A DNA stretch of 49,533 nucleotides from Candidatus Cloacimonadota bacterium (GTDB taxonomy: Bacteria; Cloacimonadota; Cloacimonadia; Cloacimonadales; Cloacimonadaceae), in contig JAEZUG010000044.1 in assembly GCA_023421135.1 (NCBI GenBank), positions 1-49,533 on the forward strand. The letters run 5' to 3'. The notes below the pieces were generated by a model. That model had not been told where the DNA came from. It did no database searches and saw nothing but the letters and a program-made list of their open reading frames with translations. How positions within the stretch are numbered: the stretch's first letter is position 1; the number at the start of each line of letters is the position of its first letter. A program made the translations under genes and the position numbers. Shown piece by piece: positions 32,437-41,866 of the stretch.

Positions 32437-34545
32437 ATGGAATCTAAACATATCTATTACAGCATAATAACTGCTTTGATCATTGTGGTGCTCTATCACC
32501 TCTTTGCCCTGGGACGCTTCAGCTATCCGGAATTCCGGCTTAAAGCCGGGCAGGTCTCGGATGCGGAACTGATTGCACCTTTTGACTTTCCGCTGCTTAA
32601 ATCTGAGGAAAAGCTGCTGCAGGAAAAGCAGGAAACCATTGCGCGCTTGAAGAAGCCCTATCGCATCTCAGACGATCAGCTCTTTGAGGCCAATAGCAAG
32701 GTTGATGCCATCTTCATGACTGCCCATGCCGACGACAATACTGATCCAGGTGCCTTGGAAGCCGCCCTGAGCGCTGAGGGTTACATCTTCTCTGCTCCCT
32801 CACTAGTAATACTCCAAAACAAGAACCGCTCCGAGCCTCTGTATCAGCGGATCAATACTGAATTGGACAGGGTTTACCGCAAGGGAATCTATGAAGGGAT
32901 CCGGGGAGACAGCCTGCTCTTTATCTCTGGGGATGAGCTCAAGGAAGTATCCTTGGGATTGTTCTTCTCGGTGGAAGAAGCCAGAGAGAGCTTTATCAAT
33001 AGATTCCAAGGCTCCGATGCCCTCAGTTTGATCCAGGAGCTGGCTCCACAGGTGATCAAAGCCAATCTGGTGCTGGACGACAACCGCCTCAGCCAGCTCA
33101 CCGAAGATGCCACACGCCAGATATCTCAGACCGAAGGGATGATCCTGAAAAACGAGGTAATAATCCGCAAGAACGCCCGGGTTACTGAGGCAGACATCAT
33201 GAAGCTGAACTCACTGCAAGCAGAATACCGCACTCGGGAGATCAGCCGTTCCCCGGTGCAGCAATTGATGATCTCTCTGGGGCTACTGCTCTTTGTTTTT
33301 CTGATCATCTTCCTGAGCAACAAATACTTCCTGCACGTCTCCAGAAATCAGCACAATAAGATGATGGAGAGCTTACCGCTGAACGCCGGGTTTATTCTCA
33401 CAGTGCTTTTTTGCCTGATCAGCAATAAGCTCCTGGGCTTCAGCAATCTGCTGATCCCCTTCGGGATGATATCGCTGGCCTCTGCCATCCTGATTGGAGT
33501 GGATTTTGGCGTGTTTTACAGTCTCAGCAATCTCTTTGTGATGAGCCCCTTTATCAATTGGGAGACCTACACTCCTGTTGTGCTAGTGATGACTTCGATG
33601 ATCACACTCATCCTGATGTTGCGTTACCATAGCTTTCACAATTACCTCAATATCTGGTTCTATATGATCCTTTCGGGAGTGGCTGTCAATCTTTCCCTGG
33701 GCATCTACAAAAATGATCCATTCCTCACTATAATGACCACCACAGGCTACAGCTTGATCTCCTCCAGCATCTCGGTGATTGGTCTGGTGATGATTGTGCC
33801 CTATTACGAGAAACGCTGGCATCGCGCCACGCGGCAGACTCTTCTGGAGCTTCTGGATTTTGAGCATCCTCTCCTGAAGAAACTTGCCACCGATGCCATT
33901 GGCACATATCATCATAGCCTGATCATCGGTAACCTCACAGAACGGGCAGCCGAGGCAATCGGCGCAAACCCACTACTAGCAAGAGTGGGAAGCTATTATC
34001 ATGACATTGGCAAAGTAGTGAATACAGATATCTTCACAGAGAACAATGAGGATTCCAGCGAGATTCACAACGAGTTTGAACCGGAGGAGAGTGCCCGGCT
34101 GATCAAAGGACATGTGCTGGAAGGAATTGAACTGGCAAAACGCTATAAGATACCTCAACCAGTGATAGATATCATCATGCAACACCATGGCACGGGCAGC
34201 ATCCGCTATTTCCTGGAGCAAGCCAAGCGCGAGAATAAACTGAATAATATGGAGCCCTTCACTTATCCTGGGCCCAGACCTCAGAGTAAAGAAGCAGCAC
34301 TGGTGATGATGGCCGATATCATTGAATCCACCACCAAAGCCAAAAACATCACCAAAGAAGAGGATATTCACCTGATAGTTGAGCAAACTATCCAGCGCTT
34401 GATTAAGGAAAATCAGTTTGACGAAGCTCCCATCACTCTAAAAGAAATCTTCCTGGCCAAGCAGGCCATGATCCCCGTGCTGGTGAGCATCTATCGCAAG
34501 CGTTTGGACTATCCTGATATAAAGCCCGATGAAAGCGCAAATTGA
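32437..34545 (+). CDS. 7TM-HD membrane phosphodiesterase (PgpH-like)
   Basis: 702-residue membrane protein: one N-terminal helix (about 7-26), an extracytoplasmic 7TMR-HDED domain (about 27-275), seven helices (about 280-465) and a cytoplasmic HD domain with His492/His493, H522-D523 in YYHDIGK and a later QHHGTGS. PgpH, the founding member, hydrolyses cyclic di-AMP. I chose the ATG at 32437, which starts just before the first helix. It is the first gene of the long plus-strand chain, and ybeY overlaps its end by 17 bases, the same pairing seen in many genomes. A TTGACA at 32401 could be its -35. Confidence 0.92.
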   Translation: MESKHIYYSIITALIIVVLYHLFALGRFSYPEFRLKAGQVSDAELIAPFDFPLLKSEEKLLQEKQETIARLKKPYRISDDQLFEANSKVDAIFMTAHADDNTDPGALEAALSAEGYIFSAPSLVILQNKNRSEPLYQRINTELDRVYRKGIYEGIRGDSLLFISGDELKEVSLGLFFSVEEARESFINRFQGSDALSLIQELAPQVIKANLVLDDNRLSQLTEDATRQISQTEGMILKNEVIIRKNARVTEADIMKLNSLQAEYRTREISRSPVQQLMISLGLLLFVFLIIFLSNKYFLHVSRNQHNKMMESLPLNAGFILTVLFCLISNKLLGFSNLLIPFGMISLASAILIGVDFGVFYSLSNLFVMSPFINWETYTPVVLVMTSMITLILMLRYHSFHNYLNIWFYMILSGVAVNLSLGIYKNDPFLTIMTTTGYSLISSSISVIGLVMIVPYYEKRWHRATRQTLLELLDFEHPLLKKLATDAIGTYHHSLIIGNLTERAAEAIGANPLLARVGSYYHDIGKVVNTDIFTENNEDSSEIHNEFEPEESARLIKGHVLEGIELAKRYKIPQPVIDIIMQHHGTGSIRYFLEQAKRENKLNNMEPFTYPGPRPQSKEAALVMMADIIESTTKAKNITKEEDIHLIVEQTIQRLIKENQFDEAPITLKEIFLAKQAMIPVLVSIYRKRLDYPDIKPDESAN

Positions 34546-34984
34546 GCTGGAGATAGCTCCTGAATCCCGGCCTGCTCCCAGAGGGCAGGATGAGATCGCA
34601 TCTATCTGTGATCTGATTTGGGATACGGAAAAGGTGGAAGATCAATATCAGATATCTCTGCTCTTGTGTGACGATGAGGAGATCAGGGAGCTGAACCGCC
34701 AATACCGGGGTTGTGATGCTGTCACAGACGTTCTGAGCTTTGAGTCTGCAGCGCTTCCGGGAGCGGCCGGAACGGGTGATGCTATCCATCTCTGTGATAT
34801 TGTGATTGACACAAACCGGGTATTCAGCCAAAAGGGCTCAAGAAGCTTCAAGGACGAGTTTGATGCGGTTTTGGTGCATTCTTTCCTGCATCTGCTCGGT
34901 TATGATCATATTAAAAGCAAAGACAAAGAACAAATGGAAGAAAAAGAAGAATTCTATAAACACAAGATTCAAGGTGTGAACTAA
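34529..34984 (+). CDS. ybeY: Endoribonuclease YbeY
   Basis: 151-residue metal-dependent RNase involved in 16S rRNA 3' maturation and ribosome quality control. The zinc-binding motif is H117-SFL-H121-LLGYD-H127, and TDVLSFE (66-72) is the other family hallmark. It overlaps the HD-domain gene by 17 bases and is followed after one base by the CNNM gene. Confidence 0.97.
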   Translation: MKAQIELEIAPESRPAPRGQDEIASICDLIWDTEKVEDQYQISLLLCDDEEIRELNRQYRGCDAVTDVLSFESAALPGAAGTGDAIHLCDIVIDTNRVFSQKGSRSFKDEFDAVLVHSFLHLLGYDHIKSKDKEQMEEKEEFYKHKIQGVN

Positions 34985-34985
34985 A

Positions 34986-36251
34986 GTGGAAGACGGTAAA
35001 CCGTTGTTACTTATCGTGCTGCTCCTGCTCTCGGCATTTTTTTCGGGATCGGAGACAGCACTCTTTTCCCTCTCGAGGGTCTATCTCAAGAAATTGGAAA
35101 AAGACGGATCAAGCGGCGCCAAAAGGGTGCTTGCTCTCCTCAAGCGTCCCAAGCATCTGCTGATTAGCTTGCTTTTGGGCAATACCTTTGTAAATATCGG
35201 CTTTTCTTCGCTATGTACTCTGATAGCTTTGGAGTGGGCTACCCTGCATCCTCAGTATCCTGTATCCTTGGTGATAACCATACAGGTGATAGTCTCAACC
35301 CTGCTGTTAGTCTTTTTTGGCGAGATCACGCCCAAACTGGTGGCGCTGGCTACTGCTGATAAGACTTCACTATTGGTAAGCTTGCCCCTGCAAGTCTTCC
35401 AGTTTATTGCCTATCCCCTGGTGATGATCTTTGTGGGGTTCAGCCGCTTATTCTCCCGGAAGCAATCCGTTGATAAACACCTGGGGCAGAAGTTTACCAC
35501 CGAAGAATTCCATCGGCTCATCCAATCTGAGAGTTCCAAACACAGCCTGGAAGAGCATGAGAAGAAGATGCTGGTGGGGCTTTTCCGCTTCCGAGATACT
35601 GAGATTAGTGAGATCTACGTCCCCCGGGTGAAGGTCACTGCCATCGAAGTGAGCCAGAGCCTGGAAGAGCTGCGCGAATTGATCGTTCAATCCGGCTATT
35701 CCCGTATACCGGTCTATAAAGAGACGATTGATGATATCATCGGCATCATCTATGTGAAAGATCTGCTGCTCTATCCGGAGAGGGGAGAGATCAAAGACTT
35801 CATGCGTCCTGTTTGGTTTGTGACCGAGAACATGAAGATTCAAGCGCTGCTGAACCAGTTCAAGAGCAAGAAGCTCCAGGTGGCAGTGGTGGTGGATGAA
35901 TATGGCGGAACCTCCGGGATCATCTCTCTGGAAGACATTCTGGAGGAGATAGTGGGAGAGATTCACGATGAGTATGATGTGGAGGAAAGCCCGGAGATCG
36001 TAAGGATTGACGATTGTAGCTTCATACTATCGGGTACCTACAATGTGCGGCAGTTCAATCATGAATTTGGCACGGAGCTGGATACTGATGAATATGATAA
36101 CATTGCTCAGTTTCTTCTGGAGGTATTCAATCATGTCCCATCTGTTGACGAGACTTTCGATCTGAGCGAGACCATGATCCTGAGAGTACTGGACAGTGAT
36201 GAAAAGAGCATCAAGAAAGTCCAGCTTACTATTAGCCCGGAGACAGAGTGA
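34986..36251 (+). CDS. CNNM/CorC family transporter with DUF21 and CBS domains
   Basis: 421-residue membrane protein. An N-terminal DUF21 membrane domain (about 5-150; LLLSAFFSGSETALFSLSR, FFGEITPKLVALA) is followed by a CBS pair (about 200-325; VPRVKVTAIEV, DEYGGTSGIISLEDILEEIVGEI) and a C-terminal CorC_HlyC domain (about 340-420). Homologues export magnesium or cobalt and were once called hemolysins. The start is GTG, one base after the ybeY stop. YbeY-CNNM adjacency is conserved across many phyla. Confidence 0.94.
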   Translation: MEDGKPLLLIVLLLLSAFFSGSETALFSLSRVYLKKLEKDGSSGAKRVLALLKRPKHLLISLLLGNTFVNIGFSSLCTLIALEWATLHPQYPVSLVITIQVIVSTLLLVFFGEITPKLVALATADKTSLLVSLPLQVFQFIAYPLVMIFVGFSRLFSRKQSVDKHLGQKFTTEEFHRLIQSESSKHSLEEHEKKMLVGLFRFRDTEISEIYVPRVKVTAIEVSQSLEELRELIVQSGYSRIPVYKETIDDIIGIIYVKDLLLYPERGEIKDFMRPVWFVTENMKIQALLNQFKSKKLQVAVVVDEYGGTSGIISLEDILEEIVGEIHDEYDVEESPEIVRIDDCSFILSGTYNVRQFNHEFGTELDTDEYDNIAQFLLEVFNHVPSVDETFDLSETMILRVLDSDEKSIKKVQLTISPETE

Positions 36252-36958
36252 GACAGGGCAAGTACCTTCTACTGATCCTGCTGCTCGGTTTATGCTCTCT
36301 GCATGCCTGGACAGCGTCCTATTCTGTGAAAACTATGGGAATACAGGTCGCCAGTCTGGAGATGAATATGGGGCTGCGCTCCTTGGAAGTTTGGTCCAGA
36401 ACAGAAGGTAGCTCCAGCCTCGCTCCTGCTATGGATAACTACTATAAGGCAGAGTTTGATGCCCGGCAACTTCCTTCATCTTATCTTAGAATAGTGCGTC
36501 AGGAAACGGATTCCGATACTGTGCAAACGGTTTATGATCAAATGCGCCGCGCTGGTCATCAGAAGAGATTTCTTAGCGGGGAGCTGGTGAGCTTTGAGCT
36601 GGAAACAGACACCAGAGATCTCTTCAGCCTATTGGCTCACATTGCCGCAAGCCCTCCTGATACAGACAGAGCTTTTGTGATAGATGCCAATGGTGTGCTT
36701 TGGGATGCAGAGCTCAGCCGGGAAGAAGATGATAACGTCCGCACTCGTCTGGGACGCCTGAGATGCAGGGCTTATTCACTGAACCTGATCCCCCGGGAAG
36801 CAGGCAAAGCTCCTTATGTCGATATGGTCACCAATAATATCCTCAATCCCGATACCCAGCTTAAGCTCTGGATTGCCGAGAACGGTCTGATCACCAAAGC
36901 TCAGGTGCGTAGGGGACTGTCTGTGTTGAATTGGGAGCTGGTTAGCTATAACCAGTAG
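36248..36958 (+). CDS. Exported DUF3108-like protein
   Basis: 236-residue protein with a signal peptide (LLLILLLGLCSLHAWTA). The mature part has the pattern of DUF3108 proteins: an early SVKTMGIQVASLEM, a central DLFSLLAHIAA and a late LKLWIAENGLITKAQVR. Function of that family is unknown; it is found in the periplasm. The GTG start overlaps the CNNM stop by four bases (GTGA). The assignment to DUF3108 is from pattern memory and needs a profile search. Confidence 0.65.
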   Translation: MRQGKYLLLILLLGLCSLHAWTASYSVKTMGIQVASLEMNMGLRSLEVWSRTEGSSSLAPAMDNYYKAEFDARQLPSSYLRIVRQETDSDTVQTVYDQMRRAGHQKRFLSGELVSFELETDTRDLFSLLAHIAASPPDTDRAFVIDANGVLWDAELSREEDDNVRTRLGRLRCRAYSLNLIPREAGKAPYVDMVTNNILNPDTQLKLWIAENGLITKAQVRRGLSVLNWELVSYNQ

Positions 36959-36974
36959 AACCCTCAAAAGATTT

Positions 36975-37358
36975 ATGAAGAGCACAACAGCTAAGCTAAG
37001 CCTCAGCCTTGTTTGGCTAATCCTGATCTGGACGTTGTCTTCTCTTCCCAGTCATGATTTGCCGGGTTTGAAGATTATATCCCTAGATAAAGTGGCTCAT
37101 TTGGGAATCTATCTGATACTGGGAATCTTAGTGAATGGCGTTTTGACGAGTATCAAAGCCGGGAAACCCACTATCTGTCTGGTCTATGCCATCCTGCTTC
37201 TCAATGCCGCCTTGGACGAAGCGCATCAGCACTTTATCCCAGGACGTTCTGTATCTGTCTATGACCTAATTGCAAACAGCCTGGGTTTACTTGTGGCGTA
37301 TCTATGGATATTGAGATTATCGCAAAGATATCTTCCGGGAAAAGAGGCAGGACGATGA
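36975..37358 (+). CDS. VanZ-family membrane protein
   Basis: 127-residue protein with four membrane helices and the VanZ pattern: DKVAHLGIYLILG near 38-50 and DEAHQHFIPGRSVSVYDLIANSLG near 81-104. VanZ confers low-level teicoplanin resistance in enterococci, but most family members have unknown envelope roles. It starts 16 bp after the DUF3108-like gene and overlaps the ABC ATPase start by four bases (ATGA). Confidence 0.92.
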   Translation: MKSTTAKLSLSLVWLILIWTLSSLPSHDLPGLKIISLDKVAHLGIYLILGILVNGVLTSIKAGKPTICLVYAILLLNAALDEAHQHFIPGRSVSVYDLIANSLGLLVAYLWILRLSQRYLPGKEAGR

Positions 37359-38071
37359 TCAGGGTAGATAAACTCACAGTGGGCTTCTTTGGAAAGGTTG
37401 TACTCAAGGATATCAGTTTTGAACTGCCCGATAAACAGAATCTGGTGATCTTGGGCAAGAGTGGCTCTGGAAAAACAGTGCTGATCAAGAGCTTGTTGGG
37501 AATCAACCGGCCCGAGTCTGGCTCGATCTCACTGGATGGTGTCGATATCCATAGGGCTGAGGATGATCAGGTGCATACGGCCAAAGCCCGCTTTGCCATG
37601 GTCTTTCAAAATGCTGCCCTGTTGGACTCCTTTACTATCTATCAGAACGTAGCTCTCCCCCTCTACGAACGTGGGCAACTGTCTGAGCAAGAAATTGAAG
37701 AGAAGGTGGATTTCTGCTTGGATAAAGTTGGGCTTGGACACACTAAAAATATGGTGCCTTCTGAACTGAGCGGAGGCATGAGAAAGAGAATCGGTATAGC
37801 CCGGGCTTTGGTTTATGACCCTCAGTATATCATCTTCGATGAGCCAATCAGTGGCCTGGATCCCATCACAGCCAAGGAGATAGTGTATTACATTGCTCAG
37901 ATTGCCTCTGAACGCAAGGTGTCGGTGATCACGATTACACATGATATAAGGGATTTGGATCAGATCGCAGATCTGGTGCTGTTTATCAACGAAGGTGAAG
38001 CAAGATTCTTTGGCAGGATAGGCGAGCTATGGCAAAGCCAGGATCCGTTGATCAGGGATTTCTTGGCCTAA
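37355..38071 (+). CDS. MlaF-like ABC transporter ATPase
   Basis: 238-residue nucleotide-binding protein. Walker A is GKSGSGKT, the signature is LSGGMRKR, which is typical of MlaF/Mkl proteins of the phospholipid or MCE transport group, and Walker B is YIIFDEPISGLDP. I chose the ATG at 37355, which overlaps the VanZ stop, over an upstream GTG inside VanZ. No MlaE permease or MCE protein is in the window; they may lie elsewhere, so the transported lipid is inferred. Confidence 0.9.
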   Translation: MIRVDKLTVGFFGKVVLKDISFELPDKQNLVILGKSGSGKTVLIKSLLGINRPESGSISLDGVDIHRAEDDQVHTAKARFAMVFQNAALLDSFTIYQNVALPLYERGQLSEQEIEEKVDFCLDKVGLGHTKNMVPSELSGGMRKRIGIARALVYDPQYIIFDEPISGLDPITAKEIVYYIAQIASERKVSVITITHDIRDLDQIADLVLFINEGEARFFGRIGELWQSQDPLIRDFLA

Positions 38072-38599
38072 ATGAGTCATCCAATGATCAATAAGAGGCT
38101 CTGGCTGGGCTTTCTGATCGCAACTGCCTGTGTGATCTACGTGTTGGAGAGCCTGATAATGCGGGTCTTGCCTCTGCCTTTTATCCGCCTGGGATTATCC
38201 AATATCATTGTGCTATACCTACTCTTTCAGGGTAAGTTTTGGACTGCAATGCTGGTTAATCTGGCAAAGACAGTCATAGGCGGGATCTTCACATTTACTC
38301 TGATCAATCCGGGTACTGTCCTGTCCCTCTTGGGAGGAATGGCAGCTATCCTATTGATGTATATAGCCAAAAGCTCCCGGGCAGGCTTTTCCATATATGG
38401 TATAAGTGTGCTAGGAGCAGTTGGACACAACCTGATGCAACTAATCGTAGTTAAGTATTGGATTATCCCGTCGGTTAACGTTTTTGTGTTGACACCAATA
38501 CTGGTTTTGCTTGGAATGGTCAGCGGGATGATCATTGCCTACCTTACGATCATCTTTGAAGATAAAATCAAGGAATTAAGGCTTGATGAGCATGAATAG
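38072..38599 (+). CDS. Gx transporter family membrane protein
   Basis: 175-residue protein with five to six membrane helices. RLGLSNIIVLYLLFQGKFWTAMLVNLAKTVIGGIFTFTL and the following GTVLSLLGGMAAILLMYI, here in pieces, fit the Gx transporter family (once named heptaprenyl diphosphate synthase component I), which resembles ECF-type S components. The substrate is unknown. The start follows the ATPase stop directly, and PBP1A overlaps its end by 14 bases. Confidence 0.88.
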   Translation: MSHPMINKRLWLGFLIATACVIYVLESLIMRVLPLPFIRLGLSNIIVLYLLFQGKFWTAMLVNLAKTVIGGIFTFTLINPGTVLSLLGGMAAILLMYIAKSSRAGFSIYGISVLGAVGHNLMQLIVVKYWIIPSVNVFVLTPILVLLGMVSGMIIAYLTIIFEDKIKELRLDEHE

Positions 38600-40694
38600 A
38601 ATTAACAAAGACAAATGGAAAGCAATCCTCAAGTGGGGGGGCATTGCAGCTTGCATATTGACTGGTCTGGTGATGGGGCTTTTCTGGTTCTATCAGGATG
38701 ACTTGCCTCCAACCAGCGAGCTGAGGAACTTCACACTTCGCACTGGCAGCGAGGTCTATGATGCCAATGGAAAGATGATCTATCTCTATGCTTTTGAAAA
38801 GAGGAAGCTGGTCTCATTAAAAGAGCTCCCTCCCTATCTGATCGATGCTTTACTGGTGACGGAAGACAAGTATTTTTATCATCACTTTGGTATCGATATC
38901 ATAGGTAATATCCGGGCAGTCGTGATAGATCTGGTGAGGATGGATTTCTCACAAGGAGCCAGCACTATCACTCAGCAGATGGCCAGAAATATGTTCCTAA
39001 CCTTGGACAAGAAGATCTCCCGCAAGATCAAGGAAGTCATCTTGGCGATCAGAATTGAGCAGAACTTCACCAAGGAAGAGATCCTGGAGATTTACTTCAA
39101 TAAAATATTCTGGGGTGGGCAGATACATGGCTTGGAAACAGCCTCTCTCTATTACTTTGGCAAGCATGCCAGGGAACTGAGTATCCCTGAATCTGCCTTG
39201 CTGGTGGGTATGATCCAAAGGCCAAACTACTACAATCCTACTGCCAATCCTGAACGTGCCATGGAGCGGAGAAACAATGTCCTCAAGCGTATGTTCAAGA
39301 GCAAGAAGATCACCCAGGAAGAATATGATATAGCAATAGCCACTCCCCTGATCACAGATCCTTCCGGCATGCAGCGCTTTGCCAATGATTACTTTATCGA
39401 ACATATCAGATTGCAGCTTGAACGCAAGTATGGCACAGACAAGCTCTTTGAGGGTGGACTAAAGATCTATACCACTCTGGATCCGGACTTATCAGCCTAT
39501 GCTGATTCAACCCTGAATGCCTACCTTAGACGGATCGAAAACTCCCGGGGATTCCGCAATAGATACGATCAAGTTCCCAGAAGCGCTGTGGATATCGACA
39601 CCAAGTACTTGCAAGGTGGATTGGTACTGATTGAAAATGCCACTGGTGAGGTTCGGGCAATGATCGGAGGCCGAAACTTCGTACATAGCAAGTTTAACCG
39701 CATGACTCAAGCCAGGCGGCAACCCGGCTCATCCATCAAGCCGGTCTATTATACTCTTGCTGTCGAGAAAGGCTACACTCCAGCAACTATCATAAACGAC
39801 TCTCCCATCACGATAGGAGAAGGTGAAGAGAGCTGGACACCGAAGAACTTCTCCCGCAGCTACTATGGCTTTACCAGGATGAGAGTAGCATTGCAGCATT
39901 CTTACAACGTCTGGGCAGTCAAATGCGCCATGGATATAGGCTTGGATACGATGAGCGAAGCTTTCTCCCGCTTTGGAGTCGGATCCAGCGTTACAGATTT
40001 TTCTGCTGCCCTGGGTTCCTATGAAGTGGTGCCTATCCGCCATATCGCCGGCTATACAGCTTTTGCCAATGGTGGACAGCGGGTTGTTCCCATGTTCATC
40101 ACTAAAGTGGAAGATGAAAGAGGCAAGGTGCTGGAACGCTTCTCCCCGCAAAGAGTTAGAGTATGCAGCCCGGAAGTGGCTTATTTAATGACCAGTATGC
40201 TCCAGAGCGTAGTCAATGCAGGGACTGGTGGACCAGCCCGGCAAAACTATTACTGGGATGCTGCGGGTAAAACGGGTACTTCTGAAGATCATAGAGACGC
40301 CTGGTTCATTGGTTTTAACCGTAAATTTACTCTTGGGATCTGGATTGGTTACGATAGCAATACCGCCATGCAAGCCAGCGGAGGCAGTTCTCCAGTGGCC
40401 ACCCCAGTTTGGGGCTCAATCATGACCAGAGCAGTGAGGAACGATAATAATCGAAAGTTGCCTGCGGCAAGTGATTCCAGGTACAACTTCGTCCGTCCTG
40501 AGACTATAGTTTCCAGAGAGATTAATCCCAGGACAGGCTTTACTGTGGAATCCGGGGGTATCACAGAAGTCTTTATCGAGGATAATGTTCCACCAGCCCT
40601 GTCAGATACTCTCAGTATGAATTTTTACCCCACAAGCTACGGTTTTCAGGATCAACTGGAACCCGGACGCAGGGATAGAGGCTCAAGAGAATGA
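38586..40694 (+). CDS. mrcA: Class A penicillin-binding protein (PBP1A type)
   Basis: 702-residue bifunctional peptidoglycan synthase. N-terminal anchor helix (about 18-37); GT51 glycosyltransferase domain (about 55-235) with catalytic Glu93 in TEDKYFYHH, the QGASTITQQ motif and RKIKE; transpeptidase domain (about 340-620) with S382-SIK385, SYN (439-441) and KTGT (562-565). Length is typical of compact PBP1A. The ATG at 38586 has AAGG upstream; a TTG one codon earlier and an ATG two codons later are alternatives. It overlaps both neighbours, consistent with coordinated expression. Confidence 0.96.
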   Translation: MSMNRINKDKWKAILKWGGIAACILTGLVMGLFWFYQDDLPPTSELRNFTLRTGSEVYDANGKMIYLYAFEKRKLVSLKELPPYLIDALLVTEDKYFYHHFGIDIIGNIRAVVIDLVRMDFSQGASTITQQMARNMFLTLDKKISRKIKEVILAIRIEQNFTKEEILEIYFNKIFWGGQIHGLETASLYYFGKHARELSIPESALLVGMIQRPNYYNPTANPERAMERRNNVLKRMFKSKKITQEEYDIAIATPLITDPSGMQRFANDYFIEHIRLQLERKYGTDKLFEGGLKIYTTLDPDLSAYADSTLNAYLRRIENSRGFRNRYDQVPRSAVDIDTKYLQGGLVLIENATGEVRAMIGGRNFVHSKFNRMTQARRQPGSSIKPVYYTLAVEKGYTPATIINDSPITIGEGEESWTPKNFSRSYYGFTRMRVALQHSYNVWAVKCAMDIGLDTMSEAFSRFGVGSSVTDFSAALGSYEVVPIRHIAGYTAFANGGQRVVPMFITKVEDERGKVLERFSPQRVRVCSPEVAYLMTSMLQSVVNAGTGGPARQNYYWDAAGKTGTSEDHRDAWFIGFNRKFTLGIWIGYDSNTAMQASGGSSPVATPVWGSIMTRAVRNDNNRKLPAASDSRYNFVRPETIVSREINPRTGFTVESGGITEVFIEDNVPPALSDTLSMNFYPTSYGFQDQLEPGRRDRGSRE

Positions 40695-41866
40695 CACTCA
40701 AGACCAGCCTTTACTACCTGCTTCTGGCTCTGACTTCCGGAGGCTTCTTCACCTATGTTTACTTCTGTATCCGCTTTTACTTTGGCTACAAGAACTATAA
40801 AGCCGAGCCCTCCTATCAGAAGCCCACAGTTTCTGTGATCATCGTTGCCAGAAATGAAGAACACAACCTCAGAAAGCTGCTTCTGGCGCTGGTGAACCAG
40901 ACCTATCCAAAAGGGCTGTATGAAATCATTGTATCAGACGATGGCTCTGAAGATGAAACCGAAGCGCTGTTGGCTCAGTATGCTGGCAATGAGGTTTCTG
41001 TGCGTTACATGAAAGTCCTGGGAAGAGAGAAAGCTATTTCTCCCAAGAAACAGGCTTTGGAGAAGGCAGTGCTCGCCAGCCAGGGAGAGATAATCCTCAC
41101 AACCGATGCCGATTGCCTGGTACCACCCACTTGGATAGAACGCATGGTTGGTGCCTTCAGCCCAGGGGTGTCCATGGTAGCAGGATACTCCCGCACACTA
41201 CTCAAGGATTGGAGCAAAGAGTCCATCCTTCACAAGTATGAGCACTTTGATTTTGCTGCTACCTATATGGTTCTAGGTGGTGGCTATACTATCGGCAGGA
41301 GCTGGGCTTGCATCGGGCAAAACCTGGCATACAAGCGTGAAGCTTTCAATGATGTGGATGGGTTTAACCAGATTCGGCATCTTTTATCCGGAGACGACGT
41401 AAACCTGATGCAGGTGATGCGAAGGAAAGGACACAAGATTATCTTTAACTTCGACCCCAAAAGCTTCGTACACACTTATCCCGTTAATAGTTGGAGGCAG
41501 CTGCTCAATCAGCGAAGCCGCTGGGCTTCCAATATGAAGTATCAGCTCCACTTTGATCCGGAGTTCTTCTTCATTCTACTCTCAATGGGTTTGATGTATT
41601 GGGGTGGAGTGATCATGTTTATCTTCAATTGGAAGCTGGCTCTTGGCATCCTGGCTTTCAGGTGGTTGATAGAGAACATATTCTTCGGATACACACGCAG
41701 CCGCTTTGGAGTTACATCCGAGATGACTTGGTTCTACCCCATCTGGTTCATGATCCAGACCTTCTTCCTCAGTTTTACCATGCTGATGGGGCAGTTTGAC
41801 CTCTTCAGTTGGCATGGAAAGAAACCTTATAGCAGGAGTACCAGCAATGAAGCTGCTACTATTTGA
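40691..41866 (+). CDS. Membrane-bound family 2 glycosyltransferase
   Basis: 391-residue protein with an N-terminal helix (about 10-32), a GT2 domain with nucleotide-sugar motifs DDGS (83-86) and DAD (139-141), the acceptor-site G-DD-LM (DDVNLMQV) and the QxxRW motif (NQRSRWAS), and three or four C-terminal helices. This is the layout of processive or lipid-linked glycosyltransferases. The product is unknown; a cell-envelope glycan or glycolipid is likely from its place between PBP1A and a sugar nucleotidyltransferase. It overlaps PBP1A by four bases. Confidence 0.92.
   Translation: MTLKTSLYYLLLALTSGGFFTYVYFCIRFYFGYKNYKAEPSYQKPTVSVIIVARNEEHNLRKLLLALVNQTYPKGLYEIIVSDDGSEDETEALLAQYAGNEVSVRYMKVLGREKAISPKKQALEKAVLASQGEIILTTDADCLVPPTWIERMVGAFSPGVSMVAGYSRTLLKDWSKESILHKYEHFDFAATYMVLGGGYTIGRSWACIGQNLAYKREAFNDVDGFNQIRHLLSGDDVNLMQVMRRKGHKIIFNFDPKSFVHTYPVNSWRQLLNQRSRWASNMKYQLHFDPEFFFILLSMGLMYWGGVIMFIFNWKLALGILAFRWLIENIFFGYTRSRFGVTSEMTWFYPIWFMIQTFFLSFTMLMGQFDLFSWHGKKPYSRSTSNEAATI

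Noticed and set aside
36975..37358. Glycopeptide resistance through VanZ
   Set aside because: VanZ-family proteins are widespread without van clusters; no vanHAX genes are present.
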